DNA of 64,000 nt, taken from assembly GCF_028606985.1 (NCBI RefSeq), contig NZ_CP117416.1, forward strand, positions 5,196,883 to 5,260,882, in the 5' to 3' direction. The stretch is from Paenibacillus kyungheensis. Its GTDB lineage: Bacteria; Bacillota; Bacilli; Paenibacillales; Paenibacillaceae. This document shows positions 52,773 to 62,793 of the stretch, in pieces; the stretch's first letter is position 1; each line of letters starts with the position of its first letter. The translations under genes and the position numbers were made by a program. Below the pieces are notes generated by a model. It searched no databases, was not told the DNA's origin, and worked only from the letters and a program-made list of their open reading frames with translations.

Positions 52773-53591
52773 TTAGCGTTTTGGTATCTTTATCACAATT
52801 TCATAATGGTCTTCATGATCTTGTTCAGATGTATTAATAGCGAGCCCTGATCCAGACACAAGATCAATCGATTGGCGAATTGTATTCAATGCTAGTCTTA
52901 CATCTTTGGTATACGAGATCCGTTTAGATTTTTTAACAGTATTTGTTTTTTCTTTATAAAAAGCTACACGAGCTTCTGTTTGTTTTACATTCAATTCTTT
53001 TTCAATAATGTCGTTCAATACACGAAGTTGTAACTCTTCACTTCCAAGCGATAATAGAGCGCGAGCATGTCGTTCAGTAACTTGACGAGCCATTAATGCT
53101 TGCTTGATCACATCAGGTAAATTTAAAAGCCTAATTTTGTTCGCAATCGTAGACTGGCTTTTACCCAAGCGTTGAGCCAAACTTTCCTGAGTCAGATCAT
53201 GCAGATCAATTAATTTTTGATAAGCCATCGCTTCTTCGATCGCTGTTAATCCTTCACGTTGCAAATTCTCGATCAATGCGATCGAAGCTGCTTGTGAATC
53301 ATTGAACTCTCGAACAATAGCTGGAATCGTTGGCATACCTAATTTGGTAACCGCCCGATAGCGTCGTTCACCTGCAATAATTTCGTATTTATTATTACGA
53401 ATACGTACAACAATAGGCTGAATTACACCATGAGTTTTGATCGTCTGGCACAATTCTTCGATTTTAGCATCATCAAAAATAGTACGGGGTTGATACGGGC
53501 TAGTTGTAATATTCGCAACCGGTATCTGTTTGACTTCTTCCCCATGTGCGCGTTCAGTCAAGCCAAACAATTTGGAAAATTGTTCTTTCAT
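52773..53591 (-). CDS. noc: Nucleoid occlusion protein Noc
   Basis: 272 residues. It begins [11 protein letters not shown], the amphipathic membrane-binding helix of Noc, then has the ParB-like core with [12 protein letters not shown] and [37 protein letters not shown] and a dimer domain. It prevents Z-ring formation over the nucleoid. AGGTGG precedes ATG 53591; a GTG at 53606 is in that site. Paralogue of ParB, as in B. subtilis. Confidence 0.94.
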   Translation of the reverse strand: MKEQFSKLFGLTERAHGEEVKQIPVANITTSPYQPRTIFDDAKIEELCQTIKTHGVIQPIVVRIRNNKYEIIAGERRYRAVTKLGMPTIPAIVREFNDSQAASIALIENLQREGLTAIEEAMAYQKLIDLHDLTQESLAQRLGKSQSTIANKIRLLNLPDVIKQALMARQVTERHARALLSLGSEELQLRVLNDIIEKELNVKQTEARVAFYKEKTNTVKKSKRISYTKDVRLALNTIRQSIDLVSGSGLAINTSEQDHEDHYEIVIKIPKR

Positions 53592-53783
53592 TCGGTATAA
53601 GACCACCTAATCTCATGATAGCAACACCTGAATAACAGATGTACTTGATAATACGAATAAGACATTCAACTAATTTCCTTGTACTTCCATCTATATTATT
53701 TTAGCACTTTTCAACCCATAATCCTATGATAGAACAACAAAAATTGTGACTAAAATTATAGTGATCTATATTCAAACATAACA

Positions 53784-53830
53784 AAAAGTTGTACAGCATG
53801 TTCCACGTGAAACAATGCTATACAACTTTT
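53784..53830 (-). terminator. rsmG terminator with parS in its apical loop
   Basis: AAAAGTTGTA-c-AGCAT (53784-53799) pairs with ATGCT-a-TACAACTTTT (53815-53830); the apex is the parS palindrome at 53799-53814, which extends the pairing. The - strand continues TTTGTTATG. Confidence 0.82.
53799..53814. promoter_or_regulatory. parS site between noc and rsmG
   Basis: TGTTCCACGTGAAACA, exact consensus, second perfect parS in the window, 2.4 kb from the one in parB and about 7 kb from oriC. Confidence 0.97.
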
Positions 53831-53869
53831 GTACAAAGACTATTCTAGTCATGATCAAGCTATCACATA

Positions 53870-54592
53870 TTAGCCTAAAGGTTCTTTCATCGGTGTACCT
53901 GCTTTGCGCGGATACTTGGCTGGTGTAGCAGCTTCTTTAGTAATAAGAATAATATGACGATCCGATTCTTCTACAGGCAATTGGAAATGATGAACTTCAC
54001 GAACTTTTCCTTTTAACAATCCTAGACTGCGAAAAGCATGCTGAATTTCTTCAGCAGGATCGATCCCTTTCATCGCTGCAAATGTACCACCTGTTTTTAC
54101 AAACGGTAAGCAAAATTCATTCAATACCGAAAGCTTAGCAACTGCTCTAGCGGTTACTAGATCGTGATGATCACGATAACCTTCTTTTTGTCCCCACTCT
54201 TCTGCACGGCCATGAATCAATTCTACATCCTGTAGTCCCAGACGATTCACTACACTTTGCAAAAATTGAATCCGTTTATTAAGCGAATCGATAATCCGTA
54301 GCTTGATATGTGGAAACATAATTTTAAGCGGAATACCTGGAAATCCAGCACCTGATCCGATATCAGCAAGTGTCTGTATTTCATTCAAATCCATATAAAA
54401 AGCAAGAGAAATTGAATCATAAAAATGCTTGTTATACACTTGATCTCGTTCAGTGATGCCCGTCAAATTCATTTTTTCATTCCAAGTAATTAGCTCTTGA
54501 TAATACCCTTCAAACTGTTCTAATTGTTGCTCATTAATTGCAATATGTTGTGCTGCTAATGTGTCAGTAAAATGCTGTTGAATTGGATCCAT
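53870..54592 (-). CDS. rsmG: 16S rRNA (guanine527-N7)-methyltransferase RsmG
   Basis: 240 residues. LADIGSGAGFPGIPLKIMFP is SAM motif I, near residue 70; FLQSVVNRLGLQDVELIHGRAEEWG follows, then VTARAVAKLSVLNEFCLPFVKTGG. It makes m7G527 in 16S rRNA; loss gives low-level streptomycin resistance. The Pro/Lys tail PAKYPRKAGTPMKEPLG is typical. 3 bp from mnmG. Confidence 0.96.
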   Translation of the reverse strand: MDPIQQHFTDTLAAQHIAINEQQLEQFEGYYQELITWNEKMNLTGITERDQVYNKHFYDSISLAFYMDLNEIQTLADIGSGAGFPGIPLKIMFPHIKLRIIDSLNKRIQFLQSVVNRLGLQDVELIHGRAEEWGQKEGYRDHHDLVTARAVAKLSVLNEFCLPFVKTGGTFAAMKGIDPAEEIQHAFRSLGLLKGKVREVHHFQLPVEESDRHIILITKEAATPAKYPRKAGTPMKEPLG

Positions 54593-54595
54593 TCC

Positions 54596-56482
54596 TTACC
54601 CCCGTGCTGCGGTTACCCGATTATAGTGTTCTAGATATACAAGTAGAACTGAAATATCTGCTGGTGTTACGCCAGATATCCGTGAAGCTTGTCCGATTGA
54701 TAAAGGGCGGATTTTAGCCATTTTTTGTTGAGCTTCTGTGGCTAATCCTTTTACTTCTTCATACACAATCGTTTCAGGCAATTTCTTTTGTTCCATTTTT
54801 TTCAGACGTTCGACATGAGATTGTTGTTTTTCAATATAACCTGCATATTTGATCTGAATCTCAACTTGCTCTTTCATATCTTCTGTTAATGGTTCAGGTG
54901 AAGGTGATACTGCTTCAATAATGCTATACGATACTTCTGGACGACGAAGCACTGTTAGTAGATCTACACCATTTTGTAGCGTAGACGAATCGATCGTTGC
55001 TAACAATTCATTGATCTCGACAGGTTTTACTTTTGTTTTGCTAAGACGTTGAATTTCTTGCTCTACTTTAGCTTTTTTATCCAAAAACTTCTGATACCGC
55101 TCTTCTTTAACCAGACCAATATCATGTCCTATTTCAGTCAAACGCATATCGGCATTATCATGACGAAGCAACAAGCGATATTCTGCACGTGAAGTCAGTA
55201 GACGGTAAGGTTCGTTAGTTCCTTTAGTCACCAGATCATCGATCAATACACCGATATATCCTTGTGAACGATCTAATACAACGCCTTCTTTACCTTGTGC
55301 TTTGCGTGCAGCATTGATTCCAGCCATAATCCCTTGACCTGCTGCTTCTTCATAACCAGATGTACCATTGATTTGTCCAGCTGTGAACAATCCAGGCATT
55401 TGTTTGGTTTCAAGTGTAGGCCACAATTGTGTAGGCACCATTGCATCATACTCGATTGCATATCCGTTACGCATCATTTCTACTTTTTCCAATCCCGGAA
55501 TCGAGCGCAATACTTGCAACTGCACTTCTTCAGGCAGACTGGTAGAAAGACCTTGTACATAATATTCAGACGTATTTTTACCTTCTGGTTCTAGGAAAAT
55601 CTGATGTTTTGGTTTATCGCTAAAACGAACAATTTTATCTTCAATAGACGGACAGTAACGCGGCCCTGTTCCTTCGATCATACCCGAGAACATCGGTGCA
55701 CGATGAAGATTGTCGCTAATAATTTGATGCGTTTCTAAAGAAGTATATGTTAACCAGCAAGGCATTTGCTCATTGCTTGACGATTCGGTTTCATAAGAGA
55801 AAAATTTAACTTTATCATCACCTGGTTGAATTTCTGTTTTGGAGAAATCAATACTATCACGATGTACACGTGGTGGTGTACCTGTTTTGAAGCGAACCAA
55901 TTCAAAACCCAACTCTTTCAAATGTTCTGACAATTTGATCGAAGGTTGTTGATTGTTCGGACCGCTCTCATAAGCCAATTCACCCATAATCACTTTACCA
56001 CGTAAATACGTGCCTGTTGTCAATACAATAGATTTACCTTTATAGGTTGTACCTGTCTTCGTAATAACTCCTGTGCAATGTCCATCTTCAACGATAAGAC
56101 GCTCTACCATACCTTGACGAAGCGTCAAATTAGGCTCTTCTTCCATCGTTTCTTTCATCGTATGCTGATATGAAAATTTGTCTGCTTGTGCACGTAGCGC
56201 ATGTACAGCAGGACCTTTAGCTGTATTTAACATCCGCATTTGAATAAATGTTTTATCGATATTGCGTCCCATTTCGCCGCCAAGCGCATCAATTTCACGT
56301 ACCACATGCCCTTTAGCCGGTCCACCTATAGAAGGATTACATGGCATAAATGCCACCATATCCAGATTAATCGTAATCATCAATGTACTGCATCCCATAC
56401 GTGCCGCCGCAAGTGCTGATTCACAACCTGCATGCCCTGCACCGATTACAATAACATCATATTCTCCACCCATATATGTCAT
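54596..56482 (-). CDS. mnmG: tRNA modification FAD enzyme MnmG (GidA)
   Basis: 628 residues. [22 protein letters not shown] is the FAD site; [25 protein letters not shown] and [14 protein letters not shown] are GidA signatures; the C-terminal helices with [21 protein letters not shown] bind MnmE. It adds carboxymethylaminomethyl to U34 together with MnmE. A ribosome site GAGGAGG precedes the ATG at a distance; codon 4 onward matches the family. Confidence 0.96.
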   Translation of the reverse strand: MTYMGGEYDVIVIGAGHAGCESALAAARMGCSTLMITINLDMVAFMPCNPSIGGPAKGHVVREIDALGGEMGRNIDKTFIQMRMLNTAKGPAVHALRAQADKFSYQHTMKETMEEEPNLTLRQGMVERLIVEDGHCTGVITKTGTTYKGKSIVLTTGTYLRGKVIMGELAYESGPNNQQPSIKLSEHLKELGFELVRFKTGTPPRVHRDSIDFSKTEIQPGDDKVKFFSYETESSSNEQMPCWLTYTSLETHQIISDNLHRAPMFSGMIEGTGPRYCPSIEDKIVRFSDKPKHQIFLEPEGKNTSEYYVQGLSTSLPEEVQLQVLRSIPGLEKVEMMRNGYAIEYDAMVPTQLWPTLETKQMPGLFTAGQINGTSGYEEAAGQGIMAGINAARKAQGKEGVVLDRSQGYIGVLIDDLVTKGTNEPYRLLTSRAEYRLLLRHDNADMRLTEIGHDIGLVKEERYQKFLDKKAKVEQEIQRLSKTKVKPVEINELLATIDSSTLQNGVDLLTVLRRPEVSYSIIEAVSPSPEPLTEDMKEQVEIQIKYAGYIEKQQSHVERLKKMEQKKLPETIVYEEVKGLATEAQQKMAKIRPLSIGQASRISGVTPADISVLLVYLEHYNRVTAARG

Positions 56483-56679
56483 GGAGTGTACCTCCTCTAT
56501 ATTTCAAGTCATACAGTTTTGCTGCACAACTAAACATTATATTATTTATAGCTCACGTCAGATTGAATCATACTCAAGCCTACACTCAAGTATATCGTAA
56601 AACAACCACACTCATGTGATAAAATCGTAAATTTAACGCAATTTTTAAATGTTTATGTTACAAAACGCTGTATAACGAC

Positions 56680-58056
56680 TTATTTTCCCAGACAAAATTG
56701 CGAGAAAATTTGATCAATCAACGAATCTGGAGCAGAATCGCCTATAATTTCCCCTAATTGTTCCCATGCTAGACGCACATCAATTTGAATCAAATCGATT
56801 GGAATCATATCATCAGACGCTTGATACGCATCTTGTAACGAACGTTTCGCTTGTTTGAGCAGTGCAATATGGCGCACATTACTTACATACGTCAGATCAG
56901 CGGATTCTAATTTACCGCCAAAAAATAATGTTGAGATCGCTTCTTCTAACTTATCAATACCTTTTTGATCTTTCACAGACATCGTAACAATACTTTCTTT
57001 CGGGAAATACTCTTCCAATTTCACCAGATCCAACTGACGATACAGATCCATTTTATTCACAATAATAATAACCTGACGATCTTTCAATTGTTCTAATAAC
57101 TGAATTTCATCTTCATGTAAAGCTTCATTGTGATTAAGTACCAGTAAGATTAGATCTGCTTCACTTACAGCAGTACGGGAACGTTCAACACCAATCTTTT
57201 CTACTACATCAATCGTTTCTCGAATACCAGCGGTATCTAACAATTTCAAAGGAATATTGTTAATCGTTACGAACTCTTCTATAACATCACGAGTGGTACC
57301 CGGAATATCCGTAACAATAGCGCGGTTATCTTGCGCTAGTGTATTAAGCAGTGAAGATTTGCCTACATTCGGTCGCCCTACAATTGCGGTTGTAATGCCT
57401 TCACGTAGAATCTTACCTTCATTAGCGGTACGTAATAATTCATCTATCCCACCGATCACTTCAAGTGACTTTTGTTTGATAAAATCAGAAGTAACTGATT
57501 CTACATCATGTTCAGGATAATCAATATTCACTTCAATATGAGCAACCATTTCGATTAATATCTGTTGTAGTGGTTTGATCTGACGAGATAACTTCCCTTC
57601 CACCTGACGCAATGCTACCGAAAAAGCTTTGTCTGATTTGGAACGAATCAAATCGATTACACCTTCAGCTTGCGACAAATCGATCCGTCCATTTAAAAAC
57701 GCACGTTTGGTAAATTCTCCTGGTTCTGCAATTCGAATCTGTTGTTGCAGTAAAAGCTCCATCAGACGACGTACAGACACAACCCCACCATGCGAACTGA
57801 TTTCAACCACATCTTCAGTAGTAAATGAACGAGGTGCACGCATAATCGTCACCAGTACTTCTTCCATTTTTTCACCTGAATCAGGATCGATAATATATCC
57901 ATAATGTACAGTATGACTATCAGCATCAACTAATTTTTGTTTTCCTCGAAAAAGTTGATCCACTTCTCCGATCGACTGTGGTCCACTGACACGAATAACT
58001 GCTATCCCGGCTTCTCCGACAGCAGTAGATATAGCAGCAATAGTATCACTTATCAT
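56680..58056 (-). CDS. mnmE: tRNA modification GTPase MnmE
   Basis: 458 residues. N-terminal folate-binding domain (TIAAISTAVGEAGIAVIRVSGP), helical domain, and G domain with GRPNVGKSSLLNTLA (about 227-241), DIPGTTRD, LLDTAGIRE and VNKMDL; it ends with FCLGK, the catalytic Cys motif. Partner of MnmG. 197 bp from mnmG. Confidence 0.97.
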   Translation of the reverse strand: MISDTIAAISTAVGEAGIAVIRVSGPQSIGEVDQLFRGKQKLVDADSHTVHYGYIIDPDSGEKMEEVLVTIMRAPRSFTTEDVVEISSHGGVVSVRRLMELLLQQQIRIAEPGEFTKRAFLNGRIDLSQAEGVIDLIRSKSDKAFSVALRQVEGKLSRQIKPLQQILIEMVAHIEVNIDYPEHDVESVTSDFIKQKSLEVIGGIDELLRTANEGKILREGITTAIVGRPNVGKSSLLNTLAQDNRAIVTDIPGTTRDVIEEFVTINNIPLKLLDTAGIRETIDVVEKIGVERSRTAVSEADLILLVLNHNEALHEDEIQLLEQLKDRQVIIIVNKMDLYRQLDLVKLEEYFPKESIVTMSVKDQKGIDKLEEAISTLFFGGKLESADLTYVSNVRHIALLKQAKRSLQDAYQASDDMIPIDLIQIDVRLAWEQLGEIIGDSAPDSLIDQIFSQFCLGK

Positions 58057-58117
58057 AATGATGATTCACCTTTCTTTCTCCAAAATTAAAATCAATATAT
58101 TCCTAACTAAATAAAAA

Positions 58118-58153
58118 GCAATGATCTTCTGCCCAAAGGCAAAAAATCATTGC
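58118..58153 (-). terminator. Terminator after jag
   Basis: GCAATGAT (58118-58125) and ATCATTGC (58146-58153), perfect 8-bp stem with inner GCC/GGC pairing; the - strand continues TTTTTATTTAG. It closes the rnpA-yidC-jag transcript. Confidence 0.8.
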
Positions 58154-58167
58154 ATGACGTTTACTCA

Positions 58168-58902
58168 TTATCGAAGTGTAATCACTACACGGCGATTAGG
58201 TTCTTCGCCTTTACTGATCGTTTTCACACGAGCATGGTTTTGAAGTTTGGCATGAATCACTTTACGTTCCTGCGAAGACATAGGTTCCAGTACCACTTCT
58301 TTTCCACTACGAATCACTCTACCTGCCAAACGATCTGCTAAATCTTCTAATGTTTTCCGGCGACGTTCGCGGAAATTTTCAGCATCTAACAAAATGCGTA
58401 CATATTTGTCTGAATAACGATTGGCTACAATATTTACTAGATATTGAAGAGCATCTAACGTTTGACCGCGGCGACCTATCAGTAGCCCCAGATCATTACC
58501 CGAGATATTCATCGTATATCCATCACGATTGCGCTTAATATCAACTTCTAATTCAAGACCTATACTTTGACCGACTTCTTTGACGAATTGTATGGCTTCA
58601 TCATGAGAATGAGTAGATGCACTGCCTTCCTTGTCTGCTATCTCTGTAATTGATGGAGATGCAGTAGAACGATCTTCCAGGGAGACAGGGACAGCAGGGC
58701 TGGAAGGAATCTGCACAGTCGGCTTAGATGACAACAGTGTCAATTCTACTTTGGCAGGTTTCGCTCCAAATAGACCCAGGAATCCTTTTGACGGCTGTTG
58801 CAATATTTGCACTTGCACTTGTTCCTTACTCGCACTTAGACGAGTAAGCCCTTCTGCTATAGCATCATCAATGGTTTTTCCAGACGTAATGACTGTGGTC
58901 AT
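58168..58902 (-). CDS. jag: Jag/KhpB RNA-binding protein
   Basis: 244 residues: Jag_N domain (GKTIDDAIAEGLTRL...), variable Pro/Ser linker, type II KH domain with NISGNDLGLLIGRRGQTLDALQYL and an R3H domain with SSQERKVIHAKLQNHARVKT...RRVVI. It works with KhpA on sRNA-mRNA interactions and is linked to elongation/division control. Always next to yidC, as here. Confidence 0.95.
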   Translation of the reverse strand: MTTVITSGKTIDDAIAEGLTRLSASKEQVQVQILQQPSKGFLGLFGAKPAKVELTLLSSKPTVQIPSSPAVPVSLEDRSTASPSITEIADKEGSASTHSHDEAIQFVKEVGQSIGLELEVDIKRNRDGYTMNISGNDLGLLIGRRGQTLDALQYLVNIVANRYSDKYVRILLDAENFRERRRKTLEDLADRLAGRVIRSGKEVVLEPMSSQERKVIHAKLQNHARVKTISKGEEPNRRVVITLR

Positions 58903-59015
58903 TTCGAAATTGGGCCCTCCCTTGTGGTGCTCAGAATGTAAAAACGATAGATCGATAATACGTTACATCTATAGTTAGAACGCTGCCCCGGGGAACAGCG
59001 CTCCAATAGAATTTC

Positions 59016-59879
59016 TTAACGACGTTTCTTTTTCGATTTTTTCTTGTTACGAGCTTTGTTGTTAGCAATTTTGCGAGCAGCACTTGTTGTATCTGTAACT
59101 GCACCAAGATCAGTAACGACTGTATTTTTGTTACGATACAAGAAATAGTTCTGTACGATTGTGTAAATATTACTGTATACCCAGTACAGCGGAAGTGCTG
59201 ATGGGAATTGATAAGACATGACGAAAATGATGATCGGATACATATACATCATAATTTTCATAGGACCCTGCATTTGTGCCGGGTTCATACTCATCATCAT
59301 TTTAGTTTGAAGGAATGTGGTGATTGCAGCGATAACCGGCAAAATAAACCATTTATCCGGTTCACCTAGTTGTAACCATAAAAACGTATGCTCACGAAGC
59401 CCTGTGTTGTAAATAATCGCATTATACAAAGCGATAAAAACAGGCATCTGAATAATCAATGGTAAACAGCCGGCAGCCGGGTTAACCTGATTTTCCTGGA
59501 ATAACTTCATTGTTTCAGCTTGTTGTCTTTGTGGATCATCTTTGTATTCTTCGCGCAATTTTTGTAATTGCGGTTGAATTGCTTGCATTGCTTTAGAACT
59601 TTTGACTTGTTTTAACGTCAATGGCAAAATCAATGTACGTACGATAAGCACCAGAACCAAAACCGCCAGACCATATTCTCCGCCAAACCAATCAGCGAAA
59701 GTGTCTAAAGCGTAGGCAAACCAGTACACGACGTAACGTTGCCACCAACCTCCGTTCTGTAAATCCTCTGTCGAATGCGTTGCCATATTAGTCGGTGTAC
59801 AACCCGCTAAAATAGCCATCATCAATCCGGCAGCTATGAGGAGCATCCATCTTCCTCTGCGAATCTTCAATAACGACAC
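59016..59879 (-). CDS. yidC: Membrane protein insertase YidC (SpoIIIJ type)
   Basis: 287 residues. Lipoprotein signal with LAGC, Cys at 27; five helices with the hydrophilic-groove Arg in LVLIVRTLILPLTLKQVKSSK, PAAGCLPLIIQMPVFIALYNAI and LPLYWVYSNIYTIVQ. The Lys/Arg-rich C-terminus (ARNKKKSKKKRR) binds ribosomes. Inserts membrane proteins with or without Sec. Confidence 0.96.
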   Translation of the reverse strand: MSLLKIRRGRWMLLIAAGLMMAILAGCTPTNMATHSTEDLQNGGWWQRYVVYWFAYALDTFADWFGGEYGLAVLVLVLIVRTLILPLTLKQVKSSKAMQAIQPQLQKLREEYKDDPQRQQAETMKLFQENQVNPAAGCLPLIIQMPVFIALYNAIIYNTGLREHTFLWLQLGEPDKWFILPVIAAITTFLQTKMMMSMNPAQMQGPMKIMMYMYPIIIFVMSYQFPSALPLYWVYSNIYTIVQNYFLYRNKNTVVTDLGAVTDTTSAARKIANNKARNKKKSKKKRR

Positions 59880-59955
59880 TTCAAAACCCCTCTCTTAGCC
59901 ATTCCATTTCCCTGCAAATCATACCATATTTAGCAACACAAATAAACTGAAAGCA

Positions 59956-60306
59956 CTACCGTTGTGAACGCTTAATTAAAGAAGATTTACGTAGGACGTG
60001 GAGGATACTTTTTTCAAGCTCCTTATATTGTAGAGAAAGTGCACCTTTGCGTACGATAAATACCATATCGATCTGCGGTACAATCTCAGCAGCATGATGA
60101 CGCACAATTTCTTTCACCATACGACGCATCCGATTACGGACAACTGCATTCCCTACCTTTTTACTGACAGACACACCCATCCGAAATTGTTCAATATCTT
60201 TTTTATGAAACCAATACACCACAAATTGATGGTTTGCAAAAGAACGACCATGACGGTATACACGGCTGAAATCTGCTCGGTTCCGTAAACGCAGTTTTTT
60301 TTGCAC
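59956..60306 (-). CDS. rnpA: Ribonuclease P protein component
   Basis: 116 residues. KKLRLRNRADFSRVYRHGRSFAN and SVSKKVGNAVVRNRMRRMVKE (the RNR motif) identify RnpA, which assists the RNase P RNA in maturing tRNA 5' ends. A hairpin with T-run separates it from rpmH. Confidence 0.96.
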   Translation of the reverse strand: MQKKLRLRNRADFSRVYRHGRSFANHQFVVYWFHKKDIEQFRMGVSVSKKVGNAVVRNRMRRMVKEIVRHHAAEIVPQIDMVFIVRKGALSLQYKELEKSILHVLRKSSLIKRSQR

Positions 60307-60403
60307 CGTAATTTCCCCTTAATTTCAAAACAAGAATAGTAGACTTCTTTTATATATAGTAAATGAAAAACTTTTTTATCATTATTTTGAGTGTAAAGAA
60401 AAA

Positions 60404-60423
60404 AAGACCACCGCAGTGGTCTT
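60404..60423 (-). terminator. Terminator/attenuator between rpmH and rnpA
   Basis: AAGACCAC (60404-60411) and GTGGTCTT (60416-60423), loop CGCA, followed on the - strand by TTTTTCTTT. Such a hairpin would lower rnpA expression relative to L34. Confidence 0.8.
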
Positions 60424-60431
60424 AAAGTAAT

Positions 60432-60566
60432 TTACGCGCTTAGGACTTTTCTGCCTTTAAGGCGACGAGCCGCCAGCACTTTACGGCCATTTTTAGTACT
60501 CATTCTTTTACGGAATCCGTGTACTTTGCTACGTTTTCTTACGTTAGGTCTGAATGTTGGTCTCAT
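60432..60566 (-). CDS. rpmH: 50S ribosomal protein L34
   Basis: 44 residues, [18 protein letters not shown]... ending [11 protein letters not shown], the standard L34. AGGAGGTGCACAAT precedes the ATG. It marks the left border of oriC in most bacteria and is transcribed away from dnaA. Confidence 0.97.
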   Translation of the reverse strand: MRPTFRPNVRKRSKVHGFRKRMSTKNGRKVLAARRLKGRKVLSA

Positions 60567-61229
60567 ATTGTGCACCTCCTTGCAGGAAATCTATATTCCA
60601 TATTTAATTGGTTCTATTCACATAAAAATTCCCTTATACATTTAAACACGAAATGTCTATATAAGTCAATGAAATTTCATTTATTACATTTGCCCTATTT
60701 TCTTTATATGTAGAAAGAGGGAATATGTCACATAAATTATCTTTATCCACCATGCTTATTTTCAAGCAAAAAACTCCTCATTTTTCGGTTTATCCACAGG
60801 GTTCTTTTTCTACTCTTTTTTCCACAGTTATACACTTTCTAAAAATCTGCCTGTGTATAATTCAAAAATTTTTCCACAACCAAAAAGTTTGTTCCAAACA
60901 ATTTATAAACAATATCTAGTGGTGTGCATAAGTTTTATACACAACAGATTGAATTTGTGGATAAATTATCGGTTTTCGTTGAAATAAAGGGTTCTTTTTG
61001 GTATTATTATATTGTTTTTGACTGTGAATAGATTATTCTAACCTAAAAATTATCAACAGCCTGTGGATAAAGTTGTGAACAATTTCTTCTTATTCTTTTT
61101 TTAATTTATCCACCTTCTGGTATTCTGGGGATAATTCTACGCCATTCATTATAATTATCATTTTCAATATTTCCGATATCCGCGCATGGCTTCAGCCACA
61201 CATTGGAAGTTTAAAAGGAGTGACAGTCT
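60567..61229. other. oriC, dnaA-upstream part with DnaA-box clusters
   Basis: AT-rich region between rpmH and dnaA. Exact TTATCCACA boxes: 60790-60798 (+), 60956-60964 (-) and 61062-61070 (-). One-mismatch boxes include 60743-60751, 61106-61114 (TTATCCACC), 60935-60943 (TTATACACA), 60852-60860 (-) and 60923-60931 (-, TTATGCACA). The dnaA promoter should lie here too. It corresponds to incA/incB of B. subtilis. Confidence 0.93.
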
Positions 61230-62582
61230 GTGGACAGCCATACTTCCGAATTATGGCAGCAAATATTATCCATTATTCAAACAAAGCTGAGTAAGCCTAG
61301 CTTTGACACCTGGTTCAAAGCAACCAAAGCGCTGACTTTTACTGAGAACTCGATTGTAATTTCAGCACCAACCACTTTTGCTGTAGAATGGCTTGAAAGC
61401 CGGTATACCAAATTGGTAAGTTCAACCGTTTTTGAATTTTTGGGAAGACAAGTAGATGTGAAGTTTGTGATCGAAGAAGCACTTCCTGAGGAATCGCTTT
61501 TACCTGCACAGACTCAATCGCAACCTGCTATTTCGATGCGAGAAGAACCACTTGCTAATATGCTAAACACCAAATATACATTTGATACATTTGTTATTGG
61601 TGCTGGTAATCGTTTTGCGCATGCTGCTTCATTAGCGGTAGCCGAAGCACCTGCCAAAGCATATAATCCATTATTTTTGTACGGCGGCGTAGGACTGGGC
61701 AAAACTCATCTAATGCACGCAATCGGACATTATATTTTGGAACATAATCCAAATAGCAAAGTGGTATACATTTCTTCCGAGAAATTTACAAACGAATTTA
61801 TTAACGCTATTCGTGACAACCGCGGGGAAAGTTTCCGCAACAAATACCGCAATATTGATATTTTGTTGATTGATGATATTCAATTTTTAGCGGGCAAAGA
61901 ACAGACACAAGAAGAATTTTTCCATACGTTTAATGCACTGCATGAAGAACGTAAGCAGATCATTATTTCTAGTGATCGACCGCCAAAAGAAATTCCAACA
62001 CTTGAAGAAAGACTTCGTTCACGGTTTGAATGGGGATTGATTACTGATATTCAGCCTCCAGATCTAGAGACACGCATCGCTATTTTGCGGAAAAAAGCGA
62101 AAGCGGAGAATTTAGATATTCCGAATGAAGCAATGGTCTATATTGCTAATCAGATTGATACGAATATTCGCGAACTAGAAGGTGCTTTGATTCGTGTTGT
62201 CGCTTATTCGTCACTAACCAATCAAGATGTAACTTCTCATCTCGCTGCTGAAGCGCTCAAAGATATTATTCCGTCCAGCCGTCCACGAATGATTACGATT
62301 CAGGATATTCAACAAAAAGTTGGCGAATTTTATAATTTGAAAATGGAAGATTTTAAAGCCCGTAAAAGAACCAAAGCTGTGGCTTATCCACGCCAAATTG
62401 CGATGTATTTATCACGGGAATTAACAGATTATTCTCTGCCTAAGATTGGGGAAGCTTTCGGGGGACGAGATCATACTACCGTAATCCATGCGCATGAGAA
62501 AATTTCAAGAACGCTTAAGATTGATCAGGAGTTGTTCAAAGTTGTGAATAACTTAACGGAAAAGATTAAAAATCCATCCTGA
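61230..62582 (+). CDS. dnaA: Chromosomal replication initiator DnaA
   Basis: 450 residues from GTG 61230 after AAAAGGAGTGACA. Domain I begins [26 protein letters not shown]+ domain has Walker [18 protein letters not shown] and Walker [15 protein letters not shown]; domain IV carries [15 protein letters not shown], the DnaA-box reader. First gene of the rightward unit with dnaN. Confidence 0.98.
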   Translation: MDSHTSELWQQILSIIQTKLSKPSFDTWFKATKALTFTENSIVISAPTTFAVEWLESRYTKLVSSTVFEFLGRQVDVKFVIEEALPEESLLPAQTQSQPAISMREEPLANMLNTKYTFDTFVIGAGNRFAHAASLAVAEAPAKAYNPLFLYGGVGLGKTHLMHAIGHYILEHNPNSKVVYISSEKFTNEFINAIRDNRGESFRNKYRNIDILLIDDIQFLAGKEQTQEEFFHTFNALHEERKQIIISSDRPPKEIPTLEERLRSRFEWGLITDIQPPDLETRIAILRKKAKAENLDIPNEAMVYIANQIDTNIRELEGALIRVVAYSSLTNQDVTSHLAAEALKDIIPSSRPRMITIQDIQQKVGEFYNLKMEDFKARKRTKAVAYPRQIAMYLSRELTDYSLPKIGEAFGGRDHTTVIHAHEKISRTLKIDQELFKVVNNLTEKIKNPS

Positions 62583-62793
62583 ATAAGTCACAAGCCTATA
62601 CACAATCTATACACATGTGGATAGGCTTACTTACACGTGGGTTTGAAGGGGTTATCCACATATCCACTGCCCCTACTACGATTACTATAAAGATTTAATA
62701 TATATCTTCTTAATAAAAACACGTTCTGAAATTCATCAAATGACTTCAAAACATTTGTGATAAAGATGAACCTTGCTGATTAGGAGTGAAACC
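62583..62793. other. oriC, dnaA-dnaN part with DnaA-trios and unwinding element
   Basis: DnaA box TTATCCACA at 62652-62660, GC-rich tract CTGCCCC, then trio repeats CTA CTA CGA TTA CTA (62673-62687) and an AT-rich stretch TTTAATATATATC (62695 onward). This is the layout of the B. subtilis incC basal unwinding system. A hairpin at 62592-62628 ends dnaA. Confidence 0.85.
62592..62628 (+). terminator. Hairpin after dnaA containing DnaA-box-like motifs
   Basis: AAGCCTAT (62592-62599) pairs with ATAGGCTT (62621-62628), extended by CACA/TGTG. CTATACACA occurs twice in the left half and TGTGGATAG (62617-62625) in the right. No T-run follows, so it may be a protein-binding array more than a terminator. 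Confidence 0.5.

Noticed and set aside
60519..60919. Two + strand frames in oriC
   Set aside because: They cross DnaA boxes and the rpmH gene; composition is that of non-coding AT-rich DNA.
62634..62645. ACACGTGGGTTT as a third parS
   Set aside because: Shares only the CACGTG centre; the flanks do not match the TGTTCC/GGAACA arms.
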